Shown here: piece by piece, positions 51,769 to 63,610 of the stretch
How positions within the stretch are numbered: the stretch's first letter is position 1
Layout of the letters: each line of letters starts with the position of its first letter
NCBI GenBank assembly: GCA_049317465.1
Contig: JBMOIF010000001.1
Coordinates: 1-64,000, forward strand
Direction: 5' to 3'
Source: CAIQIA01 sp049317465
Lineage (GTDB): Bacteria; Cyanobacteriota; Cyanobacteriia; PCC-6307; Cyanobiaceae
Length of the DNA stretch: 64,000 nt
The notes under the pieces: model-generated
The model's database searches: none
The model's input: the letters and a program-made list of their open reading frames with translations, nothing else
Told to the model about the DNA's origin: nothing
Program-made: the position numbers and the translations under genes

Positions 51769-53183
51769 GAGAGCCACTCGGTGTGGAAGGTGCCCTCGCG
51801 GTCGATGCGCTGGTAGGTGTGGGAACCGAAGCAGTCACGCATCGCCTGCACCAGGTTCTGGGGCAGACGGCCCGTGCGATAGCTGTCGATGTAGTTCAGC
51901 GATGCGGCGAAGCAGGGCACCGGGATGCCGGCTCGCACGGCCTCGCTCACCGCCTGGCGCAGCCCCGGCAGCCGACGGTTGACCTGTTCGGCGAACCAGG
52001 GGTCCAGCAGCAGGTTGGCCAGGCTGCTGTTCTGTCTGTAGGCATCCTGGATGCGCTGCAGCAGGCGGGCCCGGATGATGCAGCCCCCTTTCCAGATCTG
52101 AGCGATGGCGGCGATGTTGAGGTCGTAGTGGTGAATCCTGGAGGCCTCCTGCAGCAGGGCGATTCCCTGGGCATAGCTGGCCATGATGCTGAGGATGGTT
52201 GCGTCCCTCAGGGGAGCCATGCCGTCGGCGGGGCTGCCGAGGTCCAGGGCCATGGGACCCGGGCCCTGCAGGATCGTCTCGGCCTTGACGCGCTCGGCCT
52301 GGAGGGAACTCAGGACCCTGGCATTGACCGATTCGTAGATGGTGGGCACCGCCACCCCCATCTCGAGGGCGCTGATCACGGTCCAGAGCCCTGTGCCCTT
52401 CTGGCCGGCCACGTCGAGGATGAGTTCGGTGAGCGGACCACCCGATTCGGGGTCACGGGTGCGCAGGCAGACCTCGGTGATTTCGACGAGGTAGGAGGAG
52501 AGCTCCTCCATGGTGTTCCACTGGCCCAGCACATCGGCCATGACGGCAGGCTCGATGCCGGCACCACGCTTCATCATGTCGTAGGCCTCGGCAAGGATCT
52601 GCTCGACGCCGTACTCAATGCCGTTGTGGACGGTCTTGACGAAGTGGCCGGAGCCACCGGGTCCGATGTAGGTGACGCAGGGGCCGTCGTCGACCTTCGC
52701 CGCCATCCGCTCCACGAGGCTGCGGATGTCCTCATAGGCCTGGCGGGTACCCCCCGGCATCATGCTGGGTCCCTCGAGGGCGCCCTTGGCACCGCCGGAG
52801 ACGCCCATGCCGATGTAGCCGAAGCTGCGACTCTCCAGTTCGGCGACCCGCCGTTCGGTGTCGCTGTACAGGGAGTTGCCCCCGTCGATCAGCAGGTCCC
52901 CCTGCTCCAGGTAGGGGGAAATGCTGGCGATCGTGTCGTCGATGGCCTGGCCGGCCTTGATCATCATCAGGATCCGCCGGGGCCGTTCAAGCTTGTCGAC
53001 GAACTCCTGAAGGGAGTAGGCGCCCTCAATCTGCTTGCCGGAACCCCTTCCGGCCAGGAACTCCTCGGTCTTCTGGGGGGTGCGGTTGTAGACGACGCTG
53101 GAAAAGCCGTTGCGTTCAGCGTTGAGGACGAGGTTCTCGCCCATCACACCGAGGCCGATCAGTCCGAAATGCCCTTTGGCCAT
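51765..53183 (-). CDS. gnd: 6-phosphogluconate dehydrogenase (decarboxylating)
   Basis: 472 residues, full length. The NADP site is FGLIGLGVMGENLVLNAERN; LIDGGNSLYSDTERR, GMGVSGGAKGALEGPSMMPG and the catalytic lysine in GSGHFVKTVHNGIEYG follow. It makes ribulose 5-phosphate and NADPH, important in the dark. The pgl gene is coupled downstream; glgC lies upstream on the same strand across a 113-bp gap with a repeated hairpin. Confidence 0.96.
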   Translation of the reverse strand: MAKGHFGLIGLGVMGENLVLNAERNGFSSVVYNRTPQKTEEFLAGRGSGKQIEGAYSLQEFVDKLERPRRILMMIKAGQAIDDTIASISPYLEQGDLLIDGGNSLYSDTERRVAELESRSFGYIGMGVSGGAKGALEGPSMMPGGTRQAYEDIRSLVERMAAKVDDGPCVTYIGPGGSGHFVKTVHNGIEYGVEQILAEAYDMMKRGAGIEPAVMADVLGQWNTMEELSSYLVEITEVCLRTRDPESGGPLTELILDVAGQKGTGLWTVISALEMGVAVPTIYESVNARVLSSLQAERVKAETILQGPGPMALDLGSPADGMAPLRDATILSIMASYAQGIALLQEASRIHHYDLNIAAIAQIWKGGCIIRARLLQRIQDAYRQNSSLANLLLDPWFAEQVNRRLPGLRQAVSEAVRAGIPVPCFAASLNYIDSYRTGRLPQNLVQAMRDCFGSHTYQRIDREGTFHTEWLS

Positions 53184-53229
53184 GGCCGTGCCGGAGTTGG
53201 AGACGGTTCACCGGCAGTGTGCCAAGGCC

Positions 53230-53287
53230 GGGGCGAGACGGCTGGAGATGCAGGATTCCTTTTCGTCTCGCCCCTCCGTCTCGCCCC
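53230..53287 (-). promoter_or_regulatory. glgC-gnd intergenic alternative hairpin
   Basis: On the minus strand, GGGGCGAGACG occurs twice in tandem (53277-53287 and 53264-53274), then once as its complement CGTCTCGCCCC (53230-53240). Either copy can form a perfect 11-bp stem with the single partner, so two exclusive hairpins are possible. It lies between glgC and gnd, both minus-strand. It may terminate glgC, block read-through into gnd, or act as a switch; no T-run follows. Confidence 0.55.
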
Positions 53288-53296
53288 GACCTGACC

Positions 53297-54592
53297 TCAG
53301 ATGACCGTGTTGTCGGGGATGGTCGCACCCTTGACGCAGACCACGATGCCGTTGCGGATGTAGAAGCCCTGCTCAGGCCGGTCCGCCTCGTCGACGCGAT
53401 CCTTGTTGATGATGGAGACGTTGCGGCCGATCCGCACGTTCTTGTCGAGGATGGCCCGTTGGACCGTGGTGCCCTGGCCCACTCCGACGGGGATGCCTCC
53501 ACGCTCACTGAGAATGGCTCGCTCTTCGTTTGATTCGTAGAAGTCGGCCCCCATCACCAGGCTGTCCTTGAGCACCACATCGTCACCGATGCGGCTGCGG
53601 ATACCCAGCACGCAATGATGGATGCTGCAGGCCTTCAGCAACGAACCTTCACCAATGATGGATTCGGTGACCTGGGCATCCTGCAATTTGGAGGGGGGCA
53701 GGTAGCGCGGCCGGGTGTAGATGGGGAACTGTTTGTCGTAAAAGGAAAACGGCGGTGTCGGTTGCGCCGTTAGAGCCAGATTGGCTTCGTAGAAGGCCCG
53801 GATCGTACCGATGTCCTCCCAGTAGTCGTCAAACAGATACGACCTCAGACCAAGACCAGATCCAAGGGCATGGGGAATGATCTCCTTGCCGAAGTCTGTG
53901 GCGGTGGGGTTCTGCGCCAGCAGATTGAAGAGCACATCGCGCCGGAAGACGTAGATCCCCATTGACGCGAGGTAGGGACGCCTCTGGGATTCCTCAGCAC
54001 TGAGTCCCAGGGCCTGGGTGTCCACGCGCATCGTCAGCAGATCAGCCCCCTTGGGCTTCTCCCGGAACTCGCGGATCCATCCCTCGCCGTCGGTGCGCAT
54101 CAGACCGAAGCCCTCGGCCTGGGCCTCGTCGACCGGCAGGGCTGCCACGGTCAGGTCGGCACCACTCTGAATGTGCTCATCGACAAACAGCCGGTAGTCC
54201 ATCCGATACAACTGGTCACCGGAGAGGATCACGACCTGGTCAACGTCCCACTCCTGGAACAGCCATTCGTACTTGCGAACCGCATCCGCCGTTCCCTCGA
54301 ACCACGAGGGACTGTCAGGCGTCTGCTGGGCAGCGAGCACCTCAACGAAGCCCTGACCGAAGGCCGATGAAAGGTTGTAGGTCTGGCTGAGGTGCCTGTT
54401 GAGGGAGGCACTGTTGAACTGCGTCAGCACATAGATCTTGTTGATCCCGCTGTTGATGCAGTTGCTGACGGGAATGTCGATCAGGCGATATTTACCGGCG
54501 AGGGGGACCGCCGGTTTTGCCCGCATCTTGGTGAGAGGAAAGAGGCGTGTACCGGCCCCGCCCCCCAGGATGATCGCCAGGACTCGTTTCAT
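53297..54592 (-). CDS. glgC: glucose-1-phosphate adenylyltransferase
   Basis: 431 residues. LGGGAGTRLFPLTKMRAKPA is the nucleotide loop, followed by VPLAGKYRLIDIPVSNCINS and LSGDQLYRMDYR. The C-terminal left-handed beta helix (VIGEGSLLKACSIHHCVLG-like repeats) ends DNTVI. It makes ADP-glucose for glycogen, activated by 3-phosphoglycerate in cyanobacteria. ATG 54592; it follows hemA by 90 bp on the same strand. Confidence 0.96.
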   Translation of the reverse strand: MKRVLAIILGGGAGTRLFPLTKMRAKPAVPLAGKYRLIDIPVSNCINSGINKIYVLTQFNSASLNRHLSQTYNLSSAFGQGFVEVLAAQQTPDSPSWFEGTADAVRKYEWLFQEWDVDQVVILSGDQLYRMDYRLFVDEHIQSGADLTVAALPVDEAQAEGFGLMRTDGEGWIREFREKPKGADLLTMRVDTQALGLSAEESQRRPYLASMGIYVFRRDVLFNLLAQNPTATDFGKEIIPHALGSGLGLRSYLFDDYWEDIGTIRAFYEANLALTAQPTPPFSFYDKQFPIYTRPRYLPPSKLQDAQVTESIIGEGSLLKACSIHHCVLGIRSRIGDDVVLKDSLVMGADFYESNEERAILSERGGIPVGVGQGTTVQRAILDKNVRIGRNVSIINKDRVDEADRPEQGFYIRNGIVVCVKGATIPDNTVI

Positions 54593-54682
54593 GCACCCCC
54601 ATCAACGCCGACACTCTGCAGGAGGACCCTCCAAGATCGCAAGCCATCCGCGGGGTTCTCAGCATCCGCGTCTGGGACCGAC

Positions 54683-56020
54683 TCAGTCACCGCCGGGGGC
54701 GGCGGTCCCGGCTTCGTCGTCCGCGACCTCCTGCAGTTCGAAGAGCCGCTCGAGTGCTTCCATGGCCCCCAGGCGCTGGGCCCGGGTCTGAGGGGCCCTG
54801 AGGGCGGTGGTGGGCCCATGCAGCACCTTGTTGATGATCCCTTTGCTGAGGGCCTCCACCACCTTCCGCTCCCTCTCCGAGAAATCGGGACCCATGCGGC
54901 TCAGGGCCTTCACGAGCTCCTGTTCCCGCAGGGAGTCGAGATGACGGCGCAGACGGTTGATCGTCGGGACCGCCTCAAGACCCTCCCACCAGTCGAGGAA
55001 TGCTCTCTGATCTTCGGCCAGCAGGGCTTCGGCCTGCTCGGCGATCTCGCGTCGGGCAGCCTGGTTGCGGTCGACCACCTCCTGAAGGTCATCGACGTCA
55101 AAGCATTGAACCAACCGCGCCTGGGCAGCATCTGAGCTTATGTTGCGCGGCACGCCGATGTCCACGAGCATCAGCCTCTGGTGACGCTGCAGACCATCCA
55201 GGCGCTGACGGGTGATGATCGGCTCATCGGCCCCGGTGCTGGTGAACAGCAGCGTGGCCTCCCTCAACTGCAGGTCGAGCTGATCAAGGCCAAGACAGCG
55301 GATGGGCAGATCGGGGAAGCCGCGCGCCAGTTCCTCGGCCCGGGTGACGGTGCGGTTGATCAGCACAAGGCGCCGGGCACCCTTGGCCTGGAGATGCTGA
55401 ATCAGCAGACGGGCCATCCGGCCGGCGCCCACAACGGTGATGCGTTCGTCGCAGAGGGGCAGCAATTCGTCGAAGCCCTGCTCCTGACCGACCTTGAGCT
55501 GCGCCAGTTCGACGGCCGCCGAACTGATCGAGACGGCCCCGCTCCCGAGCCGGGTCTCGCTGCGCACACGCTTGCCTGTGCTCACGGCCTGGGTGAGCAG
55601 TCGGTTGAGGATGGGGCCGATCGAGCGGTGGTCCTGCCCGAGTCGCACCATCTTCTTGACCTGGCTGAGGATCTGTCCCTCCCCAAGCACAAGGCTGTCG
55701 AGACCGGCGCTCACCCGCAGCAGGTGCTGAATCGCTTCTTCATGGTGCAGAGCGAACAGGTGGGGATTGAGATCATCCCCGGGCAGTCCGCTGTGAATGG
55801 AGAGAAACTGGCGGATCGCTTCGACCCCTTCGGCGGGGGTGCGGAGCAGGCTGTAGATCTCCAGCCGGTTGCAGGTGCTGAGAATCGAGGCCTCCAGGAC
55901 CTGATCGTCGGACCGAAGGCTCTGGAGGGAACTCGCCAGCGAATGTTCAGGGATGCTCAACCGTTCCCGGATCTCCACGGGAGCCGTTCGATGGCTGAGC
56001 CCGACGACGGCTAGATGCAT
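54683..56020 (-). CDS. hemA: glutamyl-tRNA reductase
   Basis: 445 residues. The active Cys is in ASILSTCNRLEIY; VGLSHRTAPVEIRERL is the usual N-terminus; GAGRMARLLIQHLQAKGAR is the NADPH site; the C-terminal dimer helix is KVVEALSKGIINKVLHGPTT. First committed step of tetrapyrrole synthesis, linking this block to hemJ and chlorophyll. ATG 56020. Confidence 0.96.
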   Translation of the reverse strand: MHLAVVGLSHRTAPVEIRERLSIPEHSLASSLQSLRSDDQVLEASILSTCNRLEIYSLLRTPAEGVEAIRQFLSIHSGLPGDDLNPHLFALHHEEAIQHLLRVSAGLDSLVLGEGQILSQVKKMVRLGQDHRSIGPILNRLLTQAVSTGKRVRSETRLGSGAVSISSAAVELAQLKVGQEQGFDELLPLCDERITVVGAGRMARLLIQHLQAKGARRLVLINRTVTRAEELARGFPDLPIRCLGLDQLDLQLREATLLFTSTGADEPIITRQRLDGLQRHQRLMLVDIGVPRNISSDAAQARLVQCFDVDDLQEVVDRNQAARREIAEQAEALLAEDQRAFLDWWEGLEAVPTINRLRRHLDSLREQELVKALSRMGPDFSERERKVVEALSKGIINKVLHGPTTALRAPQTRAQRLGAMEALERLFELQEVADDEAGTAAPGGD

Positions 56021-56086
56021 GCGTCCGATGGGTTGGGGCCGGGAAAGCCGGAGGCAGCGGATGGCTGCCTCCGGGCTGGGCAGATG

Positions 56087-57091
56087 TCAGCGCAGGGCGA
56101 CGCGCTGGGCTCCGGGCTTGATGTGAACAGTGTCGGTGAAACGGGCTGTGCTGTCGAGGGAGGAGATCACGAGGCTGCTGGTGCGGACGCAGTCAGGCTC
56201 AAACTTCACACCCCGGAAGAGCAGACCATCGGTGATGCCGGTGGCAGCGAACACCACATGCTCACCGCTGGCGAGCTCATCGGCCTCATAGACCTTGTCG
56301 GGATCAGTGATGCCCATCTCGGCCAGGCGGGCCAGGTTGCCCTCACGGGTGAGCCCTTCCCACTCCTTGGTCTGGGCCACAGCGGGGTCATAGACCAGCT
56401 GACCCTGGAAGTGCCCGCCCAGACAACGCAGGGCCGCGGCAGAGATCACACCTTCAGGGGCAGCACCGATGCCCATCAGACAATGGGTGCCGGTCCCCTC
56501 GAAGCCGCAGGCGATGGCGGCGCTCACATCACCGTCGCTGATGGTCCTGACGCGGGCGCCGGCCCCGCGGATCTCGGCGATCAGGCCCTTGTGGCGCCCA
56601 CGGTCCATGCAGACCACGACCAGTTCGTCGATGCCGATGCCCAGGCAGTCGGCCAGGATCCGCAGGTTTTCGGTGGGGCTCTTGCGGATGTCGACCTTGC
56701 CCTTGGCGGCCGGGGGAGCCGCCAGCTTGTTCATATAGAAGTCGGGGGCGTTGAAGAGGCCACCACGGTCGGAGGCCGCCAGCACCGCCATCGAACCGTC
56801 CTGGCTGTTGGCGCAGAGATTGGTGCCCTCGCAGGGGTCAACGGCGAAGTCGACGCCGGGGCCGGTGCCGGTGCCCACCTCCTCGCCGATGTAGAGCATG
56901 GGCGCTTCGTCACGCTCACCCTCACCGATGACGATGCGCCCCTGCATGGCGATCTGGCCCATGCGGGCACGCATGGCCTCGACGGCGGCCTCGTCGGCCT
57001 CGTTTTTCTTGCCATGGCCCGTCAGTCGTGCAGAGGCAATGGCTGCCTGCTCGACGACTTCGAGAATTTCCTGGATGAGAGTGCGGTCCAA
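56087..57091 (-). CDS. glpX: class II fructose-1,6-/sedoheptulose-1,7-bisphosphatase
   Basis: 334 residues. The GlpX signatures are GEGERDEAPMLYIGEEVG, VDPCEGTNLCANSQDGSMA and MGIGAAPEGVISAAALRCLG. In cyanobacteria this one enzyme serves as both FBPase and SBPase of the Calvin cycle. The start is TTG 57091, giving the family N-terminus MDRTLIQEILEVVEQAAIAS. It diverges from rpe across 117 bp. Confidence 0.94.
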   Translation of the reverse strand: MDRTLIQEILEVVEQAAIASARLTGHGKKNEADEAAVEAMRARMGQIAMQGRIVIGEGERDEAPMLYIGEEVGTGTGPGVDFAVDPCEGTNLCANSQDGSMAVLAASDRGGLFNAPDFYMNKLAAPPAAKGKVDIRKSPTENLRILADCLGIGIDELVVVCMDRGRHKGLIAEIRGAGARVRTISDGDVSAAIACGFEGTGTHCLMGIGAAPEGVISAAALRCLGGHFQGQLVYDPAVAQTKEWEGLTREGNLARLAEMGITDPDKVYEADELASGEHVVFAATGITDGLLFRGVKFEPDCVRTSSLVISSLDSTARFTDTVHIKPGAQRVALR

Positions 57092-57208
57092 GGGGAGGGA
57101 GGCTAGGGACGACGGCTTGGCCCCTGCCCGCTGGCGGAGGCGCGCGCAACTGTATCAGTGAGATGGGCGGGTCGGGCTCGTACAATCCCCTGGCGCAACG
57201 GCCAGGCC

Positions 57209-57892
57209 ATGACCCAGAAATCGCTCGTCATCGCTCCGTCGATTCTCTCGGCAGACTTCTCCCGTCTCGGTGACGATGTCCGTGCGGTCGACCAGGCCGG
57301 AGCCGACTGGATCCATGTGGATGTCATGGACGGCCGCTTCGTGCCGAACATCACCATCGGACCCCTTGTGGTCGAGGCCCTGCGACCGGTGACCCAGAAG
57401 CCCCTCGACGTTCACCTGATGATCGTTGAACCCGAGCGCTACGTCGCCGATTTCGCCAAGGCCGGGGCCGACCACATCACCGTCCAGGTCGAAGCCTGCC
57501 CGCACCTGCACCGCAACCTCAGCCAGATCAAGGACCTGGGGGTCAAGGCCGGGGCCGTGCTCAACCCAAGCACCCCCCTCGACACCCTCGAGTACTGCCT
57601 GGAACTTTGCGACATCATCCTGATCATGAGTGTCAATCCTGGCTTCGGCGGCCAGAGCTTCATCCCTTCGGCGGTCGACAAGGTGCGTCGCCTGCGCAGC
57701 CTCTGCGACGAGCGGGGTCTCGATCCCTGGATCGAGGTGGATGGCGGCGTCAAGGCCGGCAATGCCTGGCAGCTGATCGAAGCCGGCGCCAATGCCCTGG
57801 TGGCGGGTTCGGCGGTCTTCAACGCTCCCGACTATGCCGCGGCCATCGAAGGAATTCGCAACAGCCGTCGCCCCGTCGCCGTGGCGGCCTGA
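57209..57892 (+). CDS. rpe: ribulose-phosphate 3-epimerase
   Basis: 227 residues. IAPSILSADFSRLGDDVRAV, WIHVDVMDGRFVPNITIGP, LDVHLMIVEPERYV and MSVNPGFGGQSFIPS carry the metal His/Asp residues; EVDGGVKAGN closes the barrel. It interconverts ribulose and xylulose 5-phosphate for the Calvin cycle and pentose pathway. ATG 57209 selected by homology. Confidence 0.95.
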   Translation: MTQKSLVIAPSILSADFSRLGDDVRAVDQAGADWIHVDVMDGRFVPNITIGPLVVEALRPVTQKPLDVHLMIVEPERYVADFAKAGADHITVQVEACPHLHRNLSQIKDLGVKAGAVLNPSTPLDTLEYCLELCDIILIMSVNPGFGGQSFIPSAVDKVRRLRSLCDERGLDPWIEVDGGVKAGNAWQLIEAGANALVAGSAVFNAPDYAAAIEGIRNSRRPVAVAA

Positions 57893-57906
57893 CGCCCCCG
57901 GCGGGT

Positions 57907-58842
57907 CTAGTCGAAGAACCATCCGTAGCTGTGCAGGCCGATACCGAGAAGGTTGACGCCGATGTAGCAGACCACGATCACCACAAGACCACCCATGGCC
58001 AGCAGGGCCGGCCTTCGTCCTTGCCAGCCACGGGTGAGTCGTGCGTGCAGATAGGCCGCGTACACGAGCCAGCAGATCAGCGCCCATGTTTCCTTGGGAT
58101 CCCAGCTCCACCAGCTGCCCCAGGCTTCATTGGCCCAGACCGCTCCGCTGATGATGCCCACGGTGAGCAGCAGGAAGCCGACCGTGATCGTGCGGTAGCT
58201 GAGGCTGTCCAGCCGTTCAACCAGGGGGATGGTCACCTGGCGAAGCTCCAGTTGGGTGCTCGGTGGATCCGCCACGGCCACGGACCCTGCCATGGCACGC
58301 CTGAAACCGCCACTGCCGATGGAGCTGCTGCGCAGGTCAATGGCCGTACCGCGATCCACGATCAGCACCGCCATCGACAGCAGCGAGCCCACCAGCAGGG
58401 CCGCATAGCTCATCATGATCACGCTCACGTGCATGACCAGCCAGCTTGACCGCAGGGCGGGCACCAGCGGAGCGGCGTCGTGGAGCGACCCCGGCAGGGC
58501 AAAGCTGGCGAAGGCAACACTCACCAGGGCCATGGGCGTGGCCGCCGCAGGGACCACTGGAGAGGGCCAGCTGCGTTCCACCAGCAGCTGGGTGAACGTG
58601 CAACCCCAGGCCAGGAAGCAAAGCGACTCGTAGAGGTTGCTCACCGGGAAATGACCGGAGCTGATCCAGCGCAGCAGCAGCTGAGCGGTCAGCAGCAGAT
58701 TCGCCGCCACGATCAGCCCCCTCACCAGCGGCGACGATGGGCCTTCCCGCCCGCCGGTCAGGGACCAGAACGCCAGGGGGAGGGCCAGCAGCAGGCTGGC
58801 GAATGCCAGCAGACCGAGCAGCAGAACCGGATCGTCGAACAC
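57907..58842 (-). CDS. ccsA: c-type cytochrome biogenesis protein CcsA
   Basis: 311 residues with about eight membrane helices. The haem-handling motif WGSWWSWDPKETWALICWLV is the CcsA tryptophan-rich loop; conserved histidines flank it (SWLVMHVSVIMMSY). It works with Ccs1/ResB in system II to attach haem to cytochrome f and c6 in the lumen. GTG 58842 start, 29 bp after the LptF/G gene on the same strand. Confidence 0.93.
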   Translation of the reverse strand: MFDDPVLLLGLLAFASLLLALPLAFWSLTGGREGPSSPLVRGLIVAANLLLTAQLLLRWISSGHFPVSNLYESLCFLAWGCTFTQLLVERSWPSPVVPAAATPMALVSVAFASFALPGSLHDAAPLVPALRSSWLVMHVSVIMMSYAALLVGSLLSMAVLIVDRGTAIDLRSSSIGSGGFRRAMAGSVAVADPPSTQLELRQVTIPLVERLDSLSYRTITVGFLLLTVGIISGAVWANEAWGSWWSWDPKETWALICWLVYAAYLHARLTRGWQGRRPALLAMGGLVVIVVCYIGVNLLGIGLHSYGWFFD

Positions 58843-58871
58843 CAGGGACCAGCGGACCGTACAGGTCTAAG

Positions 58872-60082
58872 TCAGCGGCTGGCACCCCGCAGGAGCCACA
58901 GCCCCCCAAGCAGGCCGATCACAACTGGAGACCAGGCCGAGACCACCGGTGCCACGGTGCCCTTGACCCCGAGGGAGCTCGAGACGAAGGCCAGCAGGTA
59001 GTAGAGAAAGATCAGCAGGACGCTGATGCCGAACCCCTGGCTGCGGCTGGTGCGACCGGTGGGCCTCGCCCCCAGGCTGGCCCCGATCAGACCGAACACC
59101 AGGCAGATGGCGGGGAAGGAGAACTTCTCCTGGATGCGCACCCTCAGCTTGCGGGCCTCCTTGCGGTCCCCGGCACGATCCAGCACCTGCAGGCCCTGGC
59201 GGGCCTGGGCCACGGTCATGTTGTTGGCGTCCTTCGGCAGTTCCGCCAGTTCCAGAGGATCGCTGACCAGTGGATAGAGATAACGGTCAAACTTGGCGGT
59301 GGTGGTGTTGCCATCAAGATCGCCGAAGTTGATGATGGTGCCATTGCGAAACTCCCACTGACCGCTGCCGGGATCAAAGCGTGCCGTCGCAGCCTGGAGC
59401 ATCTGCCGCTGACCCCCGCGACTGAAATCAAGAACCGTCACGTCGCGCATGGCACCCTCAAGGAACTCACGGGCATAGAACAACTGGGTCAGTCGTTCCT
59501 TGTCGTTATCGATGGCGTCGGTCACCCGGCCGTAGCGGGGATAAATGATGTTTTCGCCCTTTTCCGAGTCGATGCTGCGGCCGATGGCCCGGTGCAGAGT
59601 CACATAACCGGCGCGGTTCGCAGGGGGCACGATCACATCGTTGAACACGAACGTGAGCAGGCTCATCAGACCCGCCAGCACAATCGCCGGCACCAGGAAG
59701 CGGCTGGTGGAGACACCGATGCTGCGCAGGGCCGTGAGTTCGCTGCCACCGGACAGGCGGCTGTAGGCCAGAAGAGTGGCCATGAGCGTCGCCATCGGGA
59801 ACGACAGCACCAGGAACCCCGGCATCTTCAGCAGCAGCACCCGCACTGCCACGTCAAGGGCGAGACCAGCCTCGGCCACCTTGCGCACCAGATCGAAGAC
59901 GACTCCCACCGACAGGGTCACCGCCGTGAAGGCAGCAACGCCGAACAGCAACGGACCGATGAGTTCGCCCATCAGCCACCGATCCATGATCGGCAGCCTC
60001 CGCCACAGTTGCCGACCTTGACCCAGGGCCCTGGCGGCCACACCAAGGGGGCCGTTGCTTGGCATGGCGTCGAGAAGGCGGG

Positions 60083-60086
<4 letters not shown>
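58872..60086 (-). CDS. LptF/LptG-family lipopolysaccharide export permease
   Basis: 404 residues. MDRWLMGELIGPLLFGVAAF, FPMATLMATLLAYSRLSGGS and ELTALRSIGVSTSRFL are YjgP/YjgQ (LptF/LptG) signatures; three membrane helices, a periplasmic jellyroll and three more helices follow. Cyanobacteria typically have one such gene, so the transporter may use it as both subunits. GTG 60086 overlaps the lptB stop (GTGA); ATG 60065 is an alternative. Confidence 0.88.
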
Positions 60087-60811
<725 letters not shown>

Positions 60812-61285
60812 CGCGGCGCCCCCCCCCCCTGGTGTCGCCGGTGCCATGCGCTGGAGGCGTATCCAGCTGCGCACCTGATCACCGGGGGATGGATCCGCCA
60901 GCAGGCGGTCGGCTTGCACCAGGTAGGTGACCCGCTGGGCCCGGAGGCGATTGCCGCCGTCCTGGACCACATCCACGTCGCCGCTCAGGATGATCCGGCC
61001 TTCCTTGGTGAAGTACTGGGCCTGACGGGCGGTGGCGACGAGTTTCTTCTCGGGGTAGAGCACCCGCACGTTGCCGGTGGCGGTCACGACGCCGGTGACG
61101 TTGTCAGCCTGCTGCACATCCGATTCGACCGTGATCAGCGGACCCTGAGCCGGTGCTGTCCCAGCCTCCGAGGGTGCCGTGGTCGTGGTCTGCTCCGCCA
61201 TGGGGAGGGCTCTCCCCAGGTCTGAGGCAATGAACAGCTGCAGCCCGGCCAGAACGCCCAGGGCCCGGGCAGGTCGCACAACCAT
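60812..61285 (-). CDS. lptA: LptA/OstA-like periplasmic protein, here in frame with lptB
   Basis: About 158 residues from ATG 61285 to the lptB start. It has a signal-like N-terminus (ALGVLAGLQLFIAS) and an OstA core: ESDVQQADNVTGVVTATGNV, YPEKKLVATARQAQYFTKEG, RIILSGDVDVVQDGG. In the given sequence there is no stop before lptB: the tail reads ATPGGGGAAM through a run of 11 G. With 10 Gs it would end in CGA-TGA, overlapping the lptB ATG. A true fusion would join a periplasmic and a cytoplasmic domain, which is implausible functionally. Confidence 0.8.
60819..60829 (-). repeat. 11-G homopolymer at the lptA-lptB junction
   Basis: Eleven consecutive C on the plus strand (G on the coding strand), eight bases before the lptB ATG. 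Its length decides whether lptA ends by an ATGA overlap (10 G), runs into lptB (11 G) or goes out of frame (12 G). Such runs are prone to replication or transcriptional slippage, and to sequencing error. Confidence 0.85.
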
Positions 61286-61310
61286 GGCAGGCCTGACAGC
61301 AGGGCGGAGT

Positions 61311-61682
61311 TTAGGCCGGTGCATGGCTGATGCTCAGGCTGGGAAGGAGAAGATCAGGGGAATCCTGACCGGACTGGAGCCTGGCGAGCAGGACCCCCAG
61401 GGGATCCAGCAGGGGAGCTGGATCCCAGCCCGGCGGCGGTGCCACCGCAGACACCAGACGACCACGGGCTTCCCCCAGGAGCACCATCGCCCCGTGGGGA
61501 TTGTTGCGCTGCCGATGAAGCAGGGCCACCGACAGCTGCACCATTCCCTGCAACCAGCGCCGCTCGGGGTCGCTGGTCTCGTGCCAGAGCTCCTCAAAGA
61601 GGTCGTGGGCCCCGTACCAATCGTGGCCGTTGAACAGATCAACGGCCTGGTGGAAGCGGGGGTCAGCCTGGAACGGCGACAA
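61311..61682 (-). CDS. DUF309 family protein
   Basis: 123 residues. FHQAVDLFNGHDWYGAHDLF, then EELWHETSDPERRWLQGMVQ is the DUF309 helical motif. The C-terminal third is less conserved. Function unknown. TTG 61682 lies 2 bp after the typA stop, so it is probably read from the typA message. Confidence 0.8.
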   Translation of the reverse strand: MSPFQADPRFHQAVDLFNGHDWYGAHDLFEELWHETSDPERRWLQGMVQLSVALLHRQRNNPHGAMVLLGEARGRLVSAVAPPPGWDPAPLLDPLGVLLARLQSGQDSPDLLLPSLSISHAPA

Positions 61683-61684
61683 TC

Positions 61685-63493
<1,809 letters not shown>

Positions 63494-63610
63494 AGGAAAG
63501 TTGCTGAAGGCGGTTGACGGAACAGGTCCTGCCGGGGCTAGCAGGGACGGAGTTCTGAATCAGTACCAGGAGAGTCTAACCCTACGACGGTCGCCCGCGG
63601 CCGGAGGTGG

